Source: Rhopalosiphum padi (taxonomy: Eukaryota > Arthropoda > Insecta > Hemiptera > Aphididae). Taken from it: a DNA stretch of 64,000 bases. The stretch is from positions 81,039,714 through 81,103,713 of the forward strand of contig NC_083598.1 of the NCBI RefSeq assembly GCF_020882245.1, written 5' to 3'. The notes under the pieces were generated by a model, which saw nothing but the letters and a program-made list of their open reading frames with translations, searched no databases and was not told the origin of the DNA. Below, piece after piece: positions 1 through 14,039 of the stretch (positions within the stretch are counted from its first letter, which is position 1; every line of letters starts with the position of its first letter). The position numbers and the translations under genes are program-made.

Positions 1-2450
1 TGCCAACTGATAACCCTGACAACTATTTAGAAAATGTATTCACTTCCTAAAAGAAATCAATGCTTAATAACACATTTTTCAACTTCAAGCCGACAAATAA
101 ATAAGAATAATCATTAAAAATCTACATCATTCTACCCCAGTCATCGATACATCATCAATAATCGATGAGATGGGACAACGAGTCAGAAACGTAATCAATA
201 TTTAACATACTCAAACCAAAGTACCATTCCTACTGTTCTTCGACAAAATCGATCCAGAAGGAAGTGATAGCGATATATTCTTCATCACTCCTCTACTCCA
301 AACAAAAATTAAAATAGAAGAACCGCATAAAAGACGATAAATTCTTCAATACCAAAACTACCAATCATATAGTCATACCAAGACACATTGCGCATACATT
401 CCGAAATGCGTCAAATGTGAAAACGAATACCCCACTTCTATTTGCGGAAAGTTTACAAACCTCCCAGCAAAATGTTCCCTTTGTGAAGGAGAACATCCTG
501 CCAACTAAAAATCTGTACTGTATACAGACAACAAACCTAAAACGTCTCAATATATCAAGGAAAATACCACACCGGTTATAGCCATCCAACTCCAACTCCA
601 CGACCATAAATCAACCTCATCATCAACAACCAACTACTGAACACTCGCAAAAATAATGTGTGTATACTAATGTAACCGAGGGTTACCACCTTTATAATAA
701 CAATCCTACTCCAACAAATAACAATGAAATTTCATTCTCAAAATTCATTGAAAAATTTAGGTCAATCATAAACCCATTCATCGATCTTTTCACCATTATT
801 ATTTGAATCCTCGTTAACGACAAAAATTCCAACTAATACTCTATCTAAAGTGATACTTTAAATTACCTCCTTATCCTAACATCAAACATGGAATTCAAAT
901 AGCCAAACCACAAAGACGAATATAAACAGTTCTACAAAATAATAGAATATAAATTCTAGAGGTTAGTGACCTCTGAAAAACAATACGTATTTCACTAATT
1001 TGCAACATCTTAATCTGCTCGATAAAATTACCCAAGGATCTGATCTGATCACATATGAAACAGCTTTTCGACTACCCAAAAAAATCATACTCTTCCTAAC
1101 TCACATCCACAACTTCATAATAAAATCAACATATTTCCTTGCGCTATGGAAATTCTCTATAATAGTGATGATATTAAAGACAGGGAAACCTCTAGACTAC
1201 CCTATCTCTAACATACCAACTAATATACTCCCATTTTTTTTTGTCAAAGATTTAAAAAAATATATATACTATAAAACGACTTATCCTTATAATTGATGCA
1301 AACACCTAAACCGGATTAAAGTACCAATTCAGCTTCCGTACCAATATAATATACGTATAATCAATATAATAATCAAGACCACCGTTTAGTCGATACAAAT
1401 TTCATATTTGTTGGAAATAAATTAATATGCACTACTGCATTTATACACATGGATCAGACCTTTTGATAATGTGTCGCACCAAGACATCGTTTTCAAACTA
1501 AAATCTATCTTCCCGTCTTATTATTACTTATTATTCAAATCATACCTCGAAGACAAAAATTTTGTGCTACACTCTAATTCGTCCATTAATGAAATTAATC
1601 TCATCTTTGTTGGAGCTAAGGTGCAATCACAGCCCCACTTTTCTTTAATTTATACACTTAAAATCAACCTAAAATTAACTATATACAATCGCTATAGTGA
1701 CTTTGCAGATGATAAAACTATCTTGGCACTTTTTTCAGAATCTGAAATAGCATCAAATTCAAATTAATCACACCTAAACTTATTACACACTAGATACAAA
1801 GAATGGGGAATCAAAATAAATCGGCACATTGCACATTTACACTTAAGACAACAGTTCCTTACAAGTTCCAACACAAAATATTTGTTATCTGGCCTCCACA
1901 TGGCACGTGAGGTCACCATATTCATATCAATCGAAACGTCCTTAACAACTAATCTAGTCAACTATGACTCCACCTCATCTCTAAACACAAATATCTTAAC
2001 AGAAAAATTCTTCTATATACTCTTATTAAAGCACAACCAAATATGGTTATACAACGTACAAATCTGGCATACAGCAAAGGTATTAAATATAAATAAAATC
2101 TAAACTTTCCAATCCAAATTCTTCCGAAAAATAACTAAACCTCCATTCTATGTATAAATAAATAGGTATACTTCATGATAACCATTTCATTTAAACAGTT
2201 AAATACTTGGCCAAAACTCTCTATATATCTACTTTTTCATTTGAATCTATCCAACCATCAAATTCCTCTTATCTTAAACTCATCTGTACTCAACATCTCA
2301 GATGACATTAGAAGACGTTTATAAAATACAAATGGTGTCGAGACCTACTGAAAGATTAAAAACCATTCAGTATTTACCACTACCGTGAAACTCTATCACT
2401 AGATTATGTTTATAATTAAAGAATATGTATATATATTGTATACATTTTAA
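1..2450 (+). mobile_element. Jockey-type non-LTR retrotransposon (LINE) relic
   Basis: The translated region ~366-515 shows a gag zinc-knuckle array typical of Jockey elements: PKCVKC, then PAKCSLC, then GEHPAN. The gag C-terminus follows at ~740-810. Reverse-transcriptase sequence appears from ~1000: LWKFSIIVMILKTGKPLDYP at ~1147-1206, a VSHQDIVFKLK stretch at ~1471, and the catalytic FADD motif near 1700-1712. The C-terminal IWLYNVQIWHTAKVLNINK motif is at ~2036-2095. An A-rich tail region lies at ~2440-2470. Endonuclease sequence between gag and RT was not found, so there is an internal deletion as well as many stops. It continues left of the window. Dead copy. Confidence 0.8.
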
Positions 2451-2489
2451 ATAAAAAAATAAATATATATATTTCAACATAACGTCACT

Positions 2490-2900
2490 AAAATGCTTCG
2501 TTATTGACAGAGTTCGACGTCGGACCGCAACTGTAGGATAGGTACCATGTAGTCAGACTTTTAACGTACATACAGCAGGTACAACAACACGTGTGAAGCG
2601 AACGGCGTGAAACGTGGGTTTTTTTTTAAATGACCCGCAAAGGAGATAAATCGGTCTGCGTTTGGCACGGTTTCGTAATAAATTGGTATGCCGACCACGC
2701 GTTTCAACAACACGTGACGTGTTCATACACGACCGAACAATTATTATAAATTATAATAATATTATATAGCGAATAATCGCGTAAATGCGTACAAGTATTT
2801 TATTATGGTGGGTCACGCGAAGTGTACGCATTCGCCGGAGTCGAATATTTGTACAGCCGAGCCAAACACACGCTCACAGCCTCCCTGTATAATGTACACA
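2490..2900. promoter_or_regulatory. CpG-richer non-coding stretch, possible promoter region
   Basis: Base composition changes sharply from the AT-rich surroundings: many CG dinucleotides and three ACACGTG/CACGTGA-type (E-box-like CACGTG) sites at ~2590, ~2711 and nearby. No coding frame, and no gene on either side in the window. Either a promoter of an unseen gene or a GC-richer transposon remnant. Confidence 0.3.
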
Positions 2901-5900
2901 ATATATAGATGAGTAAAATATTATAATTTATTGTCGTACGGGTGGCACAATATTATTATATACGCACACTTCTATGAGTGTATGTGTATGTGTTCGTATT
3001 GTTCACCGTAGACAATTTTCGCAAGCACAAAAAATGTATAATGCGCACACGCAGAGATATAAATATTTATTTATATATTATATCGATGTCGTATATTACG
3101 AACACACATATATTATATTATAATGTCGTACGGGATGAAAAACGAGATTTCCAACGATTTTTCATCTGACGTTGTCAATATAATAATATATTATATTATC
3201 ACGCAATTTTCTCTTTTTATGATTATTATTCTCAGTTAACCCTTCTCGCAATTCCAGCTCGGACTCGCGCATTTTTCTGTCACCTGTTTTCTCAATACCA
3301 AAAAAATGTGTTTTGGACTTTTAAGTATTTATTATAATACCATATAAAAAAAAGGCCCTGGGATAATCAAACCAGCCTTTTATACACTTCTGCGCCTTCC
3401 CCGCGCAGACATCATAATTCCAGTTCGGGTGGTTAATAAAGCATAGTCATCCACTCATCCATATATAAAACACAAAAATTCCCAACTTTGTAGACTCAAA
3501 TTGCGCAACATTTTAACAACTCCGACACAAAATTGTGCACTACAACCTGAACAATATCATCTTAATAATTTTTATTATAATGTGTTTAATCGGAAATCGG
3601 ATTCTTTATAGTTACCTACCTACAATTCTATCAAAGATCATATTCATATTTTCATCAACTGGCATACCAAAGCCTTGAAAGTTGTTTGCCGAGCTTTAAA
3701 TCAAGTCAATTGTAGAAGAGATGACAAAAAAATCAAAATGTTGTATACCTAATAGTAGGCATATAGAAACAACGTGATAGAAGTGGAGAACAATTATATA
3801 TTCCAATTAGCATACACAGAAAACGAATTAGGTAGGTACCGAACTGTAATAAGAAACACTTAAGTGACAGCAGCTTTTTCTATCAAGACTTCTGTAAAAA
3901 CATTGTTAATAATTTAAACTAATTGTACAAAATATGTATAAATTGTTTAATTTCAAATGAGAAAAAAAAATTAAGAACACTGAACATCGACGACAAACTC
4001 TTAGATATTTAAATCACTAAGTACAACAAGTCATATATGATAGGTAAGTAACGTTTTTTAAAAACATTAAATATTTTATAAATTTTATTTTACAGAATTT
4101 GAAACCCTTACAAAACAATTAATTATACCTATCATATTTGTTTTATTGTTATAGTTTGTTGTGTTTTCTACTTTATCTAATGACGGCACGCATTGATTTT
4201 ATATTTCTAGCAGAATTTTTTTATGAAATTCAATATTATTAATTAAGCATTTAAAATGTTTGATACATATCTGAGCCATGTCACTCCACTCATTTATTCA
4301 TCGATTTACTTTAAAAATTTAAATTTTTATAATTAATTATTTACTTATTAAATATTAGAATTGTATGTATTAAAATGTTTTGAAAAATATTCTGTTACGG
4401 AATAAAAAATGCATACAGTCATTCAAAAAAAGTAAAAACTTAAAAAACGATGTATCCAAAAACACTGTCATACTAATACGACTTTTTGAAAAATTAATGT
4501 TTACTTTTAAAATAATTACCTTGTGGCTTGTACCTAACATGTATAATAATCCATGTTAGAATGTATAACACATAATTCAATTAGTTAAATAACTTCTTCA
4601 ATAATGTTGTAATTGATGTACATATATTTTTTAATCATGTCCCCGTTTCGTTAAACGAGTTTATTCTTTTAAAATCAAATTGTTGAATGCATTCCTCGCT
4701 AACTCGTATAATTGCATACCTTACATCTCGAATTTATTTATATTTCATTCGGGTGTAGTAGTCGTAGACTGCTCTTTATAATACATTACTGTGTATAGTG
4801 TACGTATATAAATATATTATATAAGGGTTTTTTTTCATTTCAGTGAGACGGAAATAAATACGTTTACGTCGTGCTCGTTGCACTTTGAGACCCGACACGC
4901 TTATTCATATTCGTAGACCGTAGTATAATACTAGTGCAGTATATAATATATATATGTATTTTATAATATATATATTTTAATCAAAATAATGCCCTCCTTC
5001 CAAATGCGTTTAGATCCGCGGTGAAAAGCGACGAATAACGTTATTTTTTATGTTAACGGTGTTGTATAATAATATAATATAAACGGTCAATGGTCATATG
5101 GACTCGTAAAGCGTCCGAAATACGGTTAGTTGCAACCCTAAGTACAACTTTTCTGTATTGGGTATTTTCGTTAAATAAAAACCTATTTTTCGCAAATCGC
5201 CAGAAAATTACTATAGACGAATTAAAAATAAAAGAATGCACAGCGCGAACAATGTTTTAATGTGTTTTGGTATGGCACCTCCCTCGAGTATTAACGCCAT
5301 CGCATTATTTCTATTGAAAACATTGCTCAACGTTCCGTATAGACGTATATTCGAAATTATACCTATAATTAAGTGCATTGTCTAAAGTCAGAGAAGTTAA
5401 TGAAAATAATTAACTTGAGCTGGTTAAGTTGTTCAAACGTTAAAAACGTTAAACTATAAGTTGATACTTAACAAATACGATATTTAACTAGGTATACAAG
5501 TTTAAGGCGTTTAAGGATATAATGTGGACAATATATTAACTTAACCCATTTTAAAATAGTTTGTTCGTTTTTTTTTTAATTACTATTTGAAGCGCACTGA
5601 CATATTTTTTTATATTCAGTTTTTTTTTTTTTTAATCAGAATTAAATATTTTGTTAGAGATGCATTCCGTGCTTGCCTTATTATTAGTTATTTATTACAC
5701 ATAGGTATTAGTAGCTTTAGTGGTTTAGGTAATTGAACCATTGCGTTAACAAATCAAGAAATATTTATTTGTTTCTTTAAAATATTTATATATAAAAATA
5801 CAATAATTAAAAAGAAAAAAAATTATTAACTAATTCGTTTTAATTACAGTGATCGATATTTTGACGTATTATACGTATGCTTTTAAATTTTAACTCAACG

Positions 5901-7780
5901 TATTATTTTTCAAATTAACTAGGAATAACAAAGTTGTTACAGTGGATTTTTGTGAACTAGATAAATTATTAAATTAATTAGAAAATGTATAAACTAGTAA
6001 CGTAAAAAATAAAATTGAAAAACATTACTTTTAACTTTTAACCTAGTTTATGTCCAACTTTTTGGTACTACCAGTTATTGCTTGCTCGTCAGGGCGTATG
6101 CGAGTACTTGATTCAACACATCACACGAGCCATGGTAACATTTGTACAAACGTCGTGTAGAGTCGAATAAATGTCTGTACTTCAAAGGGGTCCATCACTT
6201 TTATTTATTCAGTACTAAATATTTATAATAAAATGGTTGAGTGTCATAAACCATAAAATCGTGGCATACGAAAAAATAACAAAACAGTTTTCAGAGTTTG
6301 CATAATATTATATTATATTACACGCATATTTATGTAGAGAAAAATATAATGCCTATAATTTACAAAAATGTCATCCAAATTCCGTACTAAATATTATAGT
6401 GTAGATAAACCTATAAATATATAATTTTTAAGCATGGGTGGGGCTGAAATCACATCCACTGTTTTTCTTCGATAAGTGAAAAACTGTGATTGTACAAATT
6501 TTGAAAATTGTCGTACAAATTCATAAAAATGCAAAAAACGCTTTCAAAAATTATAAATGGGTGGGGCCGGGGTGATGTACCTATCATATATGTACAGATT
6601 TCTTTAGATAAAATTGCTTGTCGGACAATTATTGTTGTTTACTGGGTTTTTTTTACTTTCCGACGCAACGTTGACGATCAACTAAATAATATAAAATAGT
6701 AAGTTTCAAACAACATGTATAGGTAATACATATAATACATTAATACACAAGTGTCTCCAAAGAGAAAAAAAAACATCTTTCTTACCATAAATATTTAAAT
6801 AATTTATTTTGAAACCTTATTGATAAATAACAAAATGATACAATAACGAAAATACTTGTATAGTACCAACAAGTTTATTTCTTGTATCGTAGGGAACGCG
6901 TTATAATAATAAAGATGTAAAATGTGTTAGGTCTTTCTCTTTTTGTCTTTTATCTTAAAGTTGACTTATATTGTAAATTTTAAAATACTATTAAACGTTT
7001 TCGGAATTAAATAATAAAAACAAAAAAAGCCAATGAAATACGAGGGTTCTATATTATAATATTTTTACTTTTTAGTTTGATAATATGTTTCGATTCACTG
7101 TAATATTGAAAAAATAATAACAGAGCAAATTATAATGGATTATTTTGAACGTAACATTTGTCATGTTACCCAGGTGCTAGTAAAATACTAAAACCGATAA
7201 CACGTGCGAGTACGATGACGCCCTCTCAAAATATATACTTACATTAAAAAATAATTAATAAATATATATATATATATATATTATAATATATAATAAGCAA
7301 TTTAAAACAATAGACAAATGACCGAGTTTAAACCTCAACATATAATTTCCCATTCCAACAAATGGATTCAAAAACGCCCACTGATAACAATACGTAATAG
7401 GTATGTTGTTATATTATAATAATAGGTAATAGGTATGATGTGTTTGTTAATATTTATTATTGTACTGAAATTCGGATTCAGAACGCTCGTTATCCGAGCA
7501 ATAAATTATTTTTGTACACGATATATTATACATAATGCATGTTTGTAAAATTTGAATATTACTGTATATTATGTGTATGTTGTGCAAAACAACATTGATG
7601 ATGTATGCACATCGTCGTCTTACGGACACTGCAAAGATATTGTACATATTTTGTACCTATACAAGTAATGCGCTCCGCCTCTTGTGATGCGTTCTATGCG
7701 CATTATTACTGTAATTATGATAATGGTTTACATAATAATATCACTTGATCAACATTCTCAGACTACAGACCGTAACAGTA
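2901..7780. other. AT-rich intergenic DNA with no recognised gene
   Basis: I see only short accidental open frames. A slightly GC-richer piece lies at ~3230-3430. Two GGGTGGGGC boxes at ~6435 and ~6560 flank a pair of GTACAAATT repeats and may belong to an interspersed repeat. A run of (AT)n lies at 7261-7281. Confidence 0.4.
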
Positions 7781-7799
7781 TATATGGTTAGGTACGTTG

Positions 7800-7990
7800 C
7801 AGAAAAAAAATTGACGGATGTTGAGCCGCGACTGCCGCCGTTCACAAATCGTTTATCATCGATTCCGTCGGCTCGCGCGCTGTTTGATAAATTTCCATAA
7901 CCATCGGTCGGTCACCTGTCGCCCGGTCGTCATTACAGACCGTTATTTATAGGCAGCGTACGACCATCAGTCACTACTTTATGTACTTTC
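7800..7990 (+). promoter_or_regulatory. CpG-rich island with TATA-like box and initiator
   Basis: This 190-bp stretch is strongly CG-enriched against its surroundings. TATTTATA at 7944-7951 is followed by TCAGTC at 7967-7972, matching the arthropod initiator (TCAGTY), with the presumed +1 A at 7969, 25 bp after the TATA start. No coding exon is recognisable downstream within 8 kb, so it may start a non-coding RNA or a gene with distant exons. Orientation is inferred from the TATA-to-Inr order. Confidence 0.4.
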
Positions 7991-8296
7991 TTTTTTTTTC
8001 GCCCCGCACGGTATACCTACCTATACTTTAAAAAAGTAATATTCGGGTTCGATTTATAACAGAGAACGTGTCTATCTGATGAGCTCACGTGGTCTACTAA
8101 ACAAAATAAAATACAAGAACACGGCCTTTCTTTAGCTCTGCAGCACGAAGAACGTCAAACCGATAAATTGTATTTTCAATCGGCGGTATCCAATATTATT
8201 CATCTTAATATTATCTGCGTACGATGGAATCACATAAAAAACCAATATGGTCGTACAAATCTATTGAATTATAGCCGGATTAATCACTATAATATC

Positions 8297-9097
8297 CAGG
8301 GCGGATTTAGCAACTTGCCGCCTCTATGCCAAATGAAATTCACCGCCCCTATCCTAAAAAAATAACTTTTATACTACTAAATATCTTTAAATAAATGTAT
8401 TTTGTCGATAATATGATATATGAAATATTTCTTCATTTAAGTTAAGTATAAATAAAAAACGTTCTGATTCAAATATAATATCTGCTATTTATTTTTACAA
8501 ATTAAAAATGTGATTATACCATAAAAACAAAATGTAATAAATATAATAAATAATAATGTTACTATTAATATATATGATTTTAATCCTAAGTATTCATAGA
8601 TTTTGCTTTTTTTCTAGATTTCATTCTTGAAAAGTCATCGATGGAATCTTCATACTTTAAATTCTAATGATAACGTCTACTTTCTATAGTTAATATGGTT
8701 AAGGAATTTAATCTTTCTTGCAACATAGTTAATCGTAAATAATTGTTCATTCTTTTTAAAACTGAAAACGAACGTTCGGCAGTACAGTAATTATTAACTT
8801 GTGTAAAGACAAAATATATTCTAAAGGTAATAATTCCAATGGTAGGTATGCGGTTATAATATTAATATACAACGTATAGTATAAATAAACTATAATAAAT
8901 TACAATCATTGTCGTAGTAAATATTTCTTTACTAAAAATAAACGAATACAAAATCCAAAAACACCATTCAAAATGATAAAATGGTAAAATAAATTAAAAA
9001 TTATGTAAATTTATTATATATAAAAACATAACTTTCTTAATACAATTTTTCCGCCTTATGCGACCGCATAGTTCGGAGTGCTTTAAATCCACCCCTG
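8297..9097 (-). mobile_element. hAT-type DNA transposon, internally deleted, with target-site duplication
   Basis: Terminal inverted repeats CAGGGCGGATTTA (start) and TAAATCCACCCCTG (end) bound 801 bp. Flanking 8-bp duplications ATAATATC (8289-8296) and ATAATATG (9098-9105) differ at one base, as expected for a hAT insertion. The minus strand between about 8810 and 8600 translates to a transposase C-terminal dimerisation region: ERSFSVLKRMNNYLRLTM, then LQERLNSL. Stops and the missing N-terminal and catalytic parts make it non-autonomous. Confidence 0.8.
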
Positions 9098-9109
9098 ATA
9101 ATATGTGTT

Positions 9110-12100
9110 AGAGGAGCCTAATATTACATAGATTAAATCATTGATTATAAATAGTTGTTACGTAGTAGGCAACGATTAAAACGTTGTCTATCTCTGTCCT
9201 CTGATATGTCGTGTAAGAGTGACAGATTCATACAACACGGGGATGTATGAGAGCCGAGGGGATTTATACGTATACTAATAATATTATACGCGACACTTGG
9301 TTATACCGAGTACAATTTAACGTAAATTGAAATTAAATGTAAACGTAATAAATTTTACTTTATTGATGGACTGGTAGCAATACACGAAGCAAGAGATGAA
9401 ACTTGACTACATTGGAATACACAAAATATGTAGTAAGCGCCAATAATGGTTATATTATTATAATTATTATACATTTTATTAATTCATCAAAATATAATAT
9501 AGTTATACAGATATGCCATATGGTGAGACTTCGTGTTAATACAGAATGAATGTATGATGATCCATGTCTCTAACCAGCTATGATATATATATATATGTGT
9601 GTGTGTGTATTATAATATTCTAAAAATAGGAAGTAAATAATTATAGTTATTATTTATGTATTTATTTATTTATTTGTAATTGAAATATTGAACCAGTTAA
9701 ATAAAATATCTGTATTTTTCTAATTTTTTCAAATACTATATTTTGAATAATATCTTAAAAGTTTTAGTTTTAGTATTTTTTTTTTAGGATTTCATTAAAT
9801 TTGCTTTTGATTTTTAATATCCCAAGACGTTTTCGATTAAAATCGTGAAAATCTCGATTTATTTTTAATTTTTTAATACTTAATTTTAGTCAAGAAGAAA
9901 ATCTTTCGCCAGTTCAATTAGTATACAAAAGAAAGATAAAATTGAATAACCTTTCGACATTGGCCCACCCAAGTCGTCCTACAACTTTAAAATTGGCAAC
10001 AAATGATACCAAATTATATGTAAGTCACTTTTATTTATTTATATATTATTTAATTTGCAAAAGAAATTATAAAATTAAAAATCTAATGTAGGAATTTGTC
10101 AAAATAAAATATAATATCTGAAAAATAAAGGGACAAACAATGTGAACGCTTCCAGTTCTTGGGATAAATTATGGAAATAGAAGCAATTAATATTATTTGA
10201 GTATCTTTCATTGCATTAATCAGTTAGACACTAGTTAATTTCATAATACTATTGCGCGTCGCTCATTTTTAAATGATTAATGCTACATGGCAAAATTATA
10301 TTTTATTTCGCTTGCATTAACCAAAAATACGTGAAAATATAAATGGATATAGTATTTTATAATATTATAGTATCATAAAAATAAGTGAACATTCACAATC
10401 GAATTAATTATAATATCATAATATTATTATAAATACTGGTGAGTGGGCCAATTCTGTGAATCTATAACCATTTATTCGCGTTTGAAAATTATAAAATTTG
10501 GTCAGACCGTTAATCATTTTCTGTAGTTATATTTATGAGACGAAGATGAACCATAACGATTTATTATTCATGATTGTTAAAAAAAAACTTTTTTGTTGCT
10601 TATTACGGTGAAATATCAAAACTTTAATTTTGGAATAAACTAAAAAGTCATAATCTGTGATAATCAAGATTGACAGAAGGGTCTTTAATTAAAATTGTTG
10701 TTTATAATTATTATTATCATCATTAAACAAATGTAAGTTGTTGACTTTTTAATATCTATACTTCGATAAATATATGTAATGAGCTTATCTACGTATAGTT
10801 ACGTATAGATACGTGTCTTTTAATAATGCTACGAAATCTTAAATTTGATAGTCATATTATGGTAGTTTTGGCTAAAACATTAACTCTGGAACTTAAATTA
10901 AAAAGTATAAAGTCAACAATGAGTCCTAGGAATGTTGAATCATTGATACGATATTTTAATAAATAACAATACTATTTTATTATTTGATCTACTTAGAAAT
11001 TGTAAAGAATTTAATTATATATTGATTTTAATACTTTATATTGTTATATAAGAGTTTTTATTGTACTTATCCAAAAACACAAGTTGGACACGTTATTAAT
11101 TATATTTTAATTTTATAAGTTACAATTATAGAATTTCAGACCCTGGAACATTATTTATTGTAAACTTTCGAATTCTTAGTTATTGCTCTACATATAACAA
11201 GTAATGTACTGGCTTCTTAAAACAAGAGTAAACGTTTCAATTTCAAATATTTTATTAAAATAATATATATTTAACACTTCTAAGAGCAATATGTTAACTG
11301 TAAAATGTCTGACTGTAGTATAATTTCTGATTTTAAATTTTTAGATTGAACATTTTCATATTTTTCTCATTGAAGTTCCATATATTTAACAATTGGAAAT
11401 TAAAATATATATAAATTTATTATATCATATAATACATTATTTTGAATTACAACAAAAAAGTTTTAAATTTTTAAATAGTAAAAATAAACTTTTAAAAACT
11501 ATCAAATTTTAATAAAATATTAATACAAACAAAAATGCATTCATAAGAAATAATATGTTCATCTTATAAATGTTTGATCGATAACAGTAGCGATAGGTCA
11601 TCAATATTCAGCTAGAAATACCTAAGGTGGTAGAAAACTTACACGCATTTAAAAGTTGAATTTCACTTCAATCAGAGAAGTTTAAGTAAACATTTTTAAA
11701 ATGATTTAGTGTTTTTTTTAAAAACGGGATAACATTTTTACAAAAAGGAACTGAAAACCGTAAATTATACAATACAAAAATTTACCAAATTCTTATAAGC
11801 TATAAGTGCATACATTTATCTTGCAATTATATTTCTCTGTATTATGAGATAATATTATTTTACTAAAATACGTATATTAAAAACTATTTTTAATAATAGT
11901 TATTTTCATGTTTAATAAATACTCATTTAATTTAGAAAACACTAAGCTTTTTTAATTTACCTTCTTTTATTGATTAACTATTTAATAAAGTAAAATATTA
12001 ATACTCTGATGTAATAATTAATTAATATTATTAAAAATTTAAAACCAATTGTTAATAATTAAGTTTAGCATATTTCTGTTATTGATTTTATTTTTGATTC

Positions 12101-12565
12101 TCTGTATAATTAATTTATATTTTAAGTGCTTGAAATAAGAAACTATTAGTTCAATTTTCATCATTAAATATTAATTACTTAAATTATATTTTTAATGTTT
12201 CTGATATTTTCAGAAAATAAGTTGATTTTTTTTACTATTTTTATTATTAGTAGTCTTTTGTATATACAATGATGATGGCTCAACAATTACTTAACATATT
12301 AGTTGATAAAATATCACTATGATAAATAATAATAATTATACATTTTTTTGTTTTGACTAACAGAAAATATTAGAATATAAATTGCATAGTAGTATACAAT
12401 ATAAGATTAATTATAAAAATAATAATAAAACAATAATAAAAATACATAAAAATACATAAAATTGTATCAATAGAAAAATTAATTTAATAAATATTTCAAC
12501 TCAAACATGATGTTACATTTTCATAATGTATTTGATTGAATTAATAAATATAACAAAAATTAATG
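9110..12565. other. AT-rich intergenic DNA with no recognised gene
   Basis: Includes a mixed (AT)n(GT)n microsatellite at ~9582-9610 and otherwise low-complexity AT-rich sequence. No exon of the transporter family and no long open frame were seen on either strand. Confidence 0.4.
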
Positions 12566-12570
12566 TTATA

Positions 12571-14032
12571 AAGGTAGACAAGTGGGCACTGCTCTGCTAT
12601 GTCGAGTGAATCATTATTATAGTGTTATGGGTACATTCAATTTGATTCAATGATATAATATCATTAATATCATTATATTATATGAAAAACGATTCTTAGG
12701 TTTATAGAATCATTTGATGATATCTTAAAAGAAATAAAAAATGCTATTGTGTACAGTAAAATGTATAATTATTTAATTGTACGTGTTTGGTCCTCGCAAA
12801 TAATTTTTTAGATTCATAACATCATTCGTCATTATATTCATCACATACGATATTTTTTCAAATGTTTATAAAAATTAATTGTGTTTATATATTTTTAGAA
12901 TTTTTAGTTACAGTATATTTTTCATATACACAATAGGAATATAATATTATATTTTAAAACTTAAGCTTTATACATTTTTTACTACAAAATATTTGTAGTT
13001 TGTAAATTTTTGTGATCTTAACTTCAAATGTATATCAAAAACTGTGACTATTCTGTAATAGTATTTCTATAATTGTACATAAGAACAACTTAATATGTTA
13101 AATATTGTAACTTTTAAGAATAATTTTATGTCAGCAAATAACTTTTTATCGACATTTATTGAAACAAATTAAAAAAAAAAATTTTTATTCTTACGTCCAT
13201 AAAAAACTCAAAAAGATTCATTTTGAAAATTATACAGAAATTATATAGAAAACGATATAAAAATTTGGTGAAAATCATAAGTTTCTAAGGTTTTTTATTT
13301 TTGAATTACATTAAATAACAACATTTGTTTAATAAGAAATAGTTATTATACAGCCATATAGGTGAATTGTGAATCTATTGTCGTAAAAATTTTAAACATC
13401 AAACATTCAAAGATTTATAAAAAATTAATTTGATTTTCTAATAGAATTTTTCTAAGGAAGGTTAAAATATATAATAAAAAACCTTGTATTAAATTTTCAA
13501 ATCTTAATTTTAAACAAATTGTGTATATTTCTGTAATTTTTTTTTATAAAAAAATATTTTAACTATACCTAGATTGTTGATATTTTTTAATTGGTTTGAA
13601 CCTTGTATTTAGAAACCTTGAATATAATTATTATAATTTTCATGCATTTTACTCATTCATTAGTTTTTTATCGTAAATTGTCTATAAATAGCTCAAAAAG
13701 AATCAGAATATTTTGAAAATACACACATATATATATATATATATTACCTATAGAAAATAATTTTATAAATACGTTGATAAAATTTAAAATTTTTATGGGT
13801 ATTCGTAATTCCTGTTTTTACTTAAATCTATTTTTGTTTTTCCCAATTAAAAAAAAGGTACCAGAAATGTCGAACTAATATATAAATAAAATCCAATTTG
13901 TTATCCAAAATTACCGTCTAAAATTGAATTCTAAGCATTTCATCGACTACTTATCGTGTAAACACACAATAATAATAAATACACACACACCCACACATTA
14001 TTGTAAAATTAATATATTCATCGCTCCGCTCA
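12571..14032 (+). repeat. Aphid-type interspersed repeat, near full length
   Basis: The left end AAAGGTAGACAAGTGGGC and the right end GCTCCGCTCAGAATCT recur elsewhere in the window: the left end at 45,532 and, inverted, at 56,125; the right end, inverted, at ~52,034 and ~54,370. The sequence between is AT-rich with no open frame, and carries (AT)n at ~13721-13744 and an AC-rich run near 13980. It behaves as one dispersed ~1.5-kb family. The transposon class was not determined. Confidence 0.6.
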
Positions 14033-14039
14033 GAATCTA

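Noticed and set aside
365..607. Minus-strand 80-residue open frame near the left edge
   Set aside because: It is antisense to the Jockey gag zinc-knuckle region, which explains the openness.
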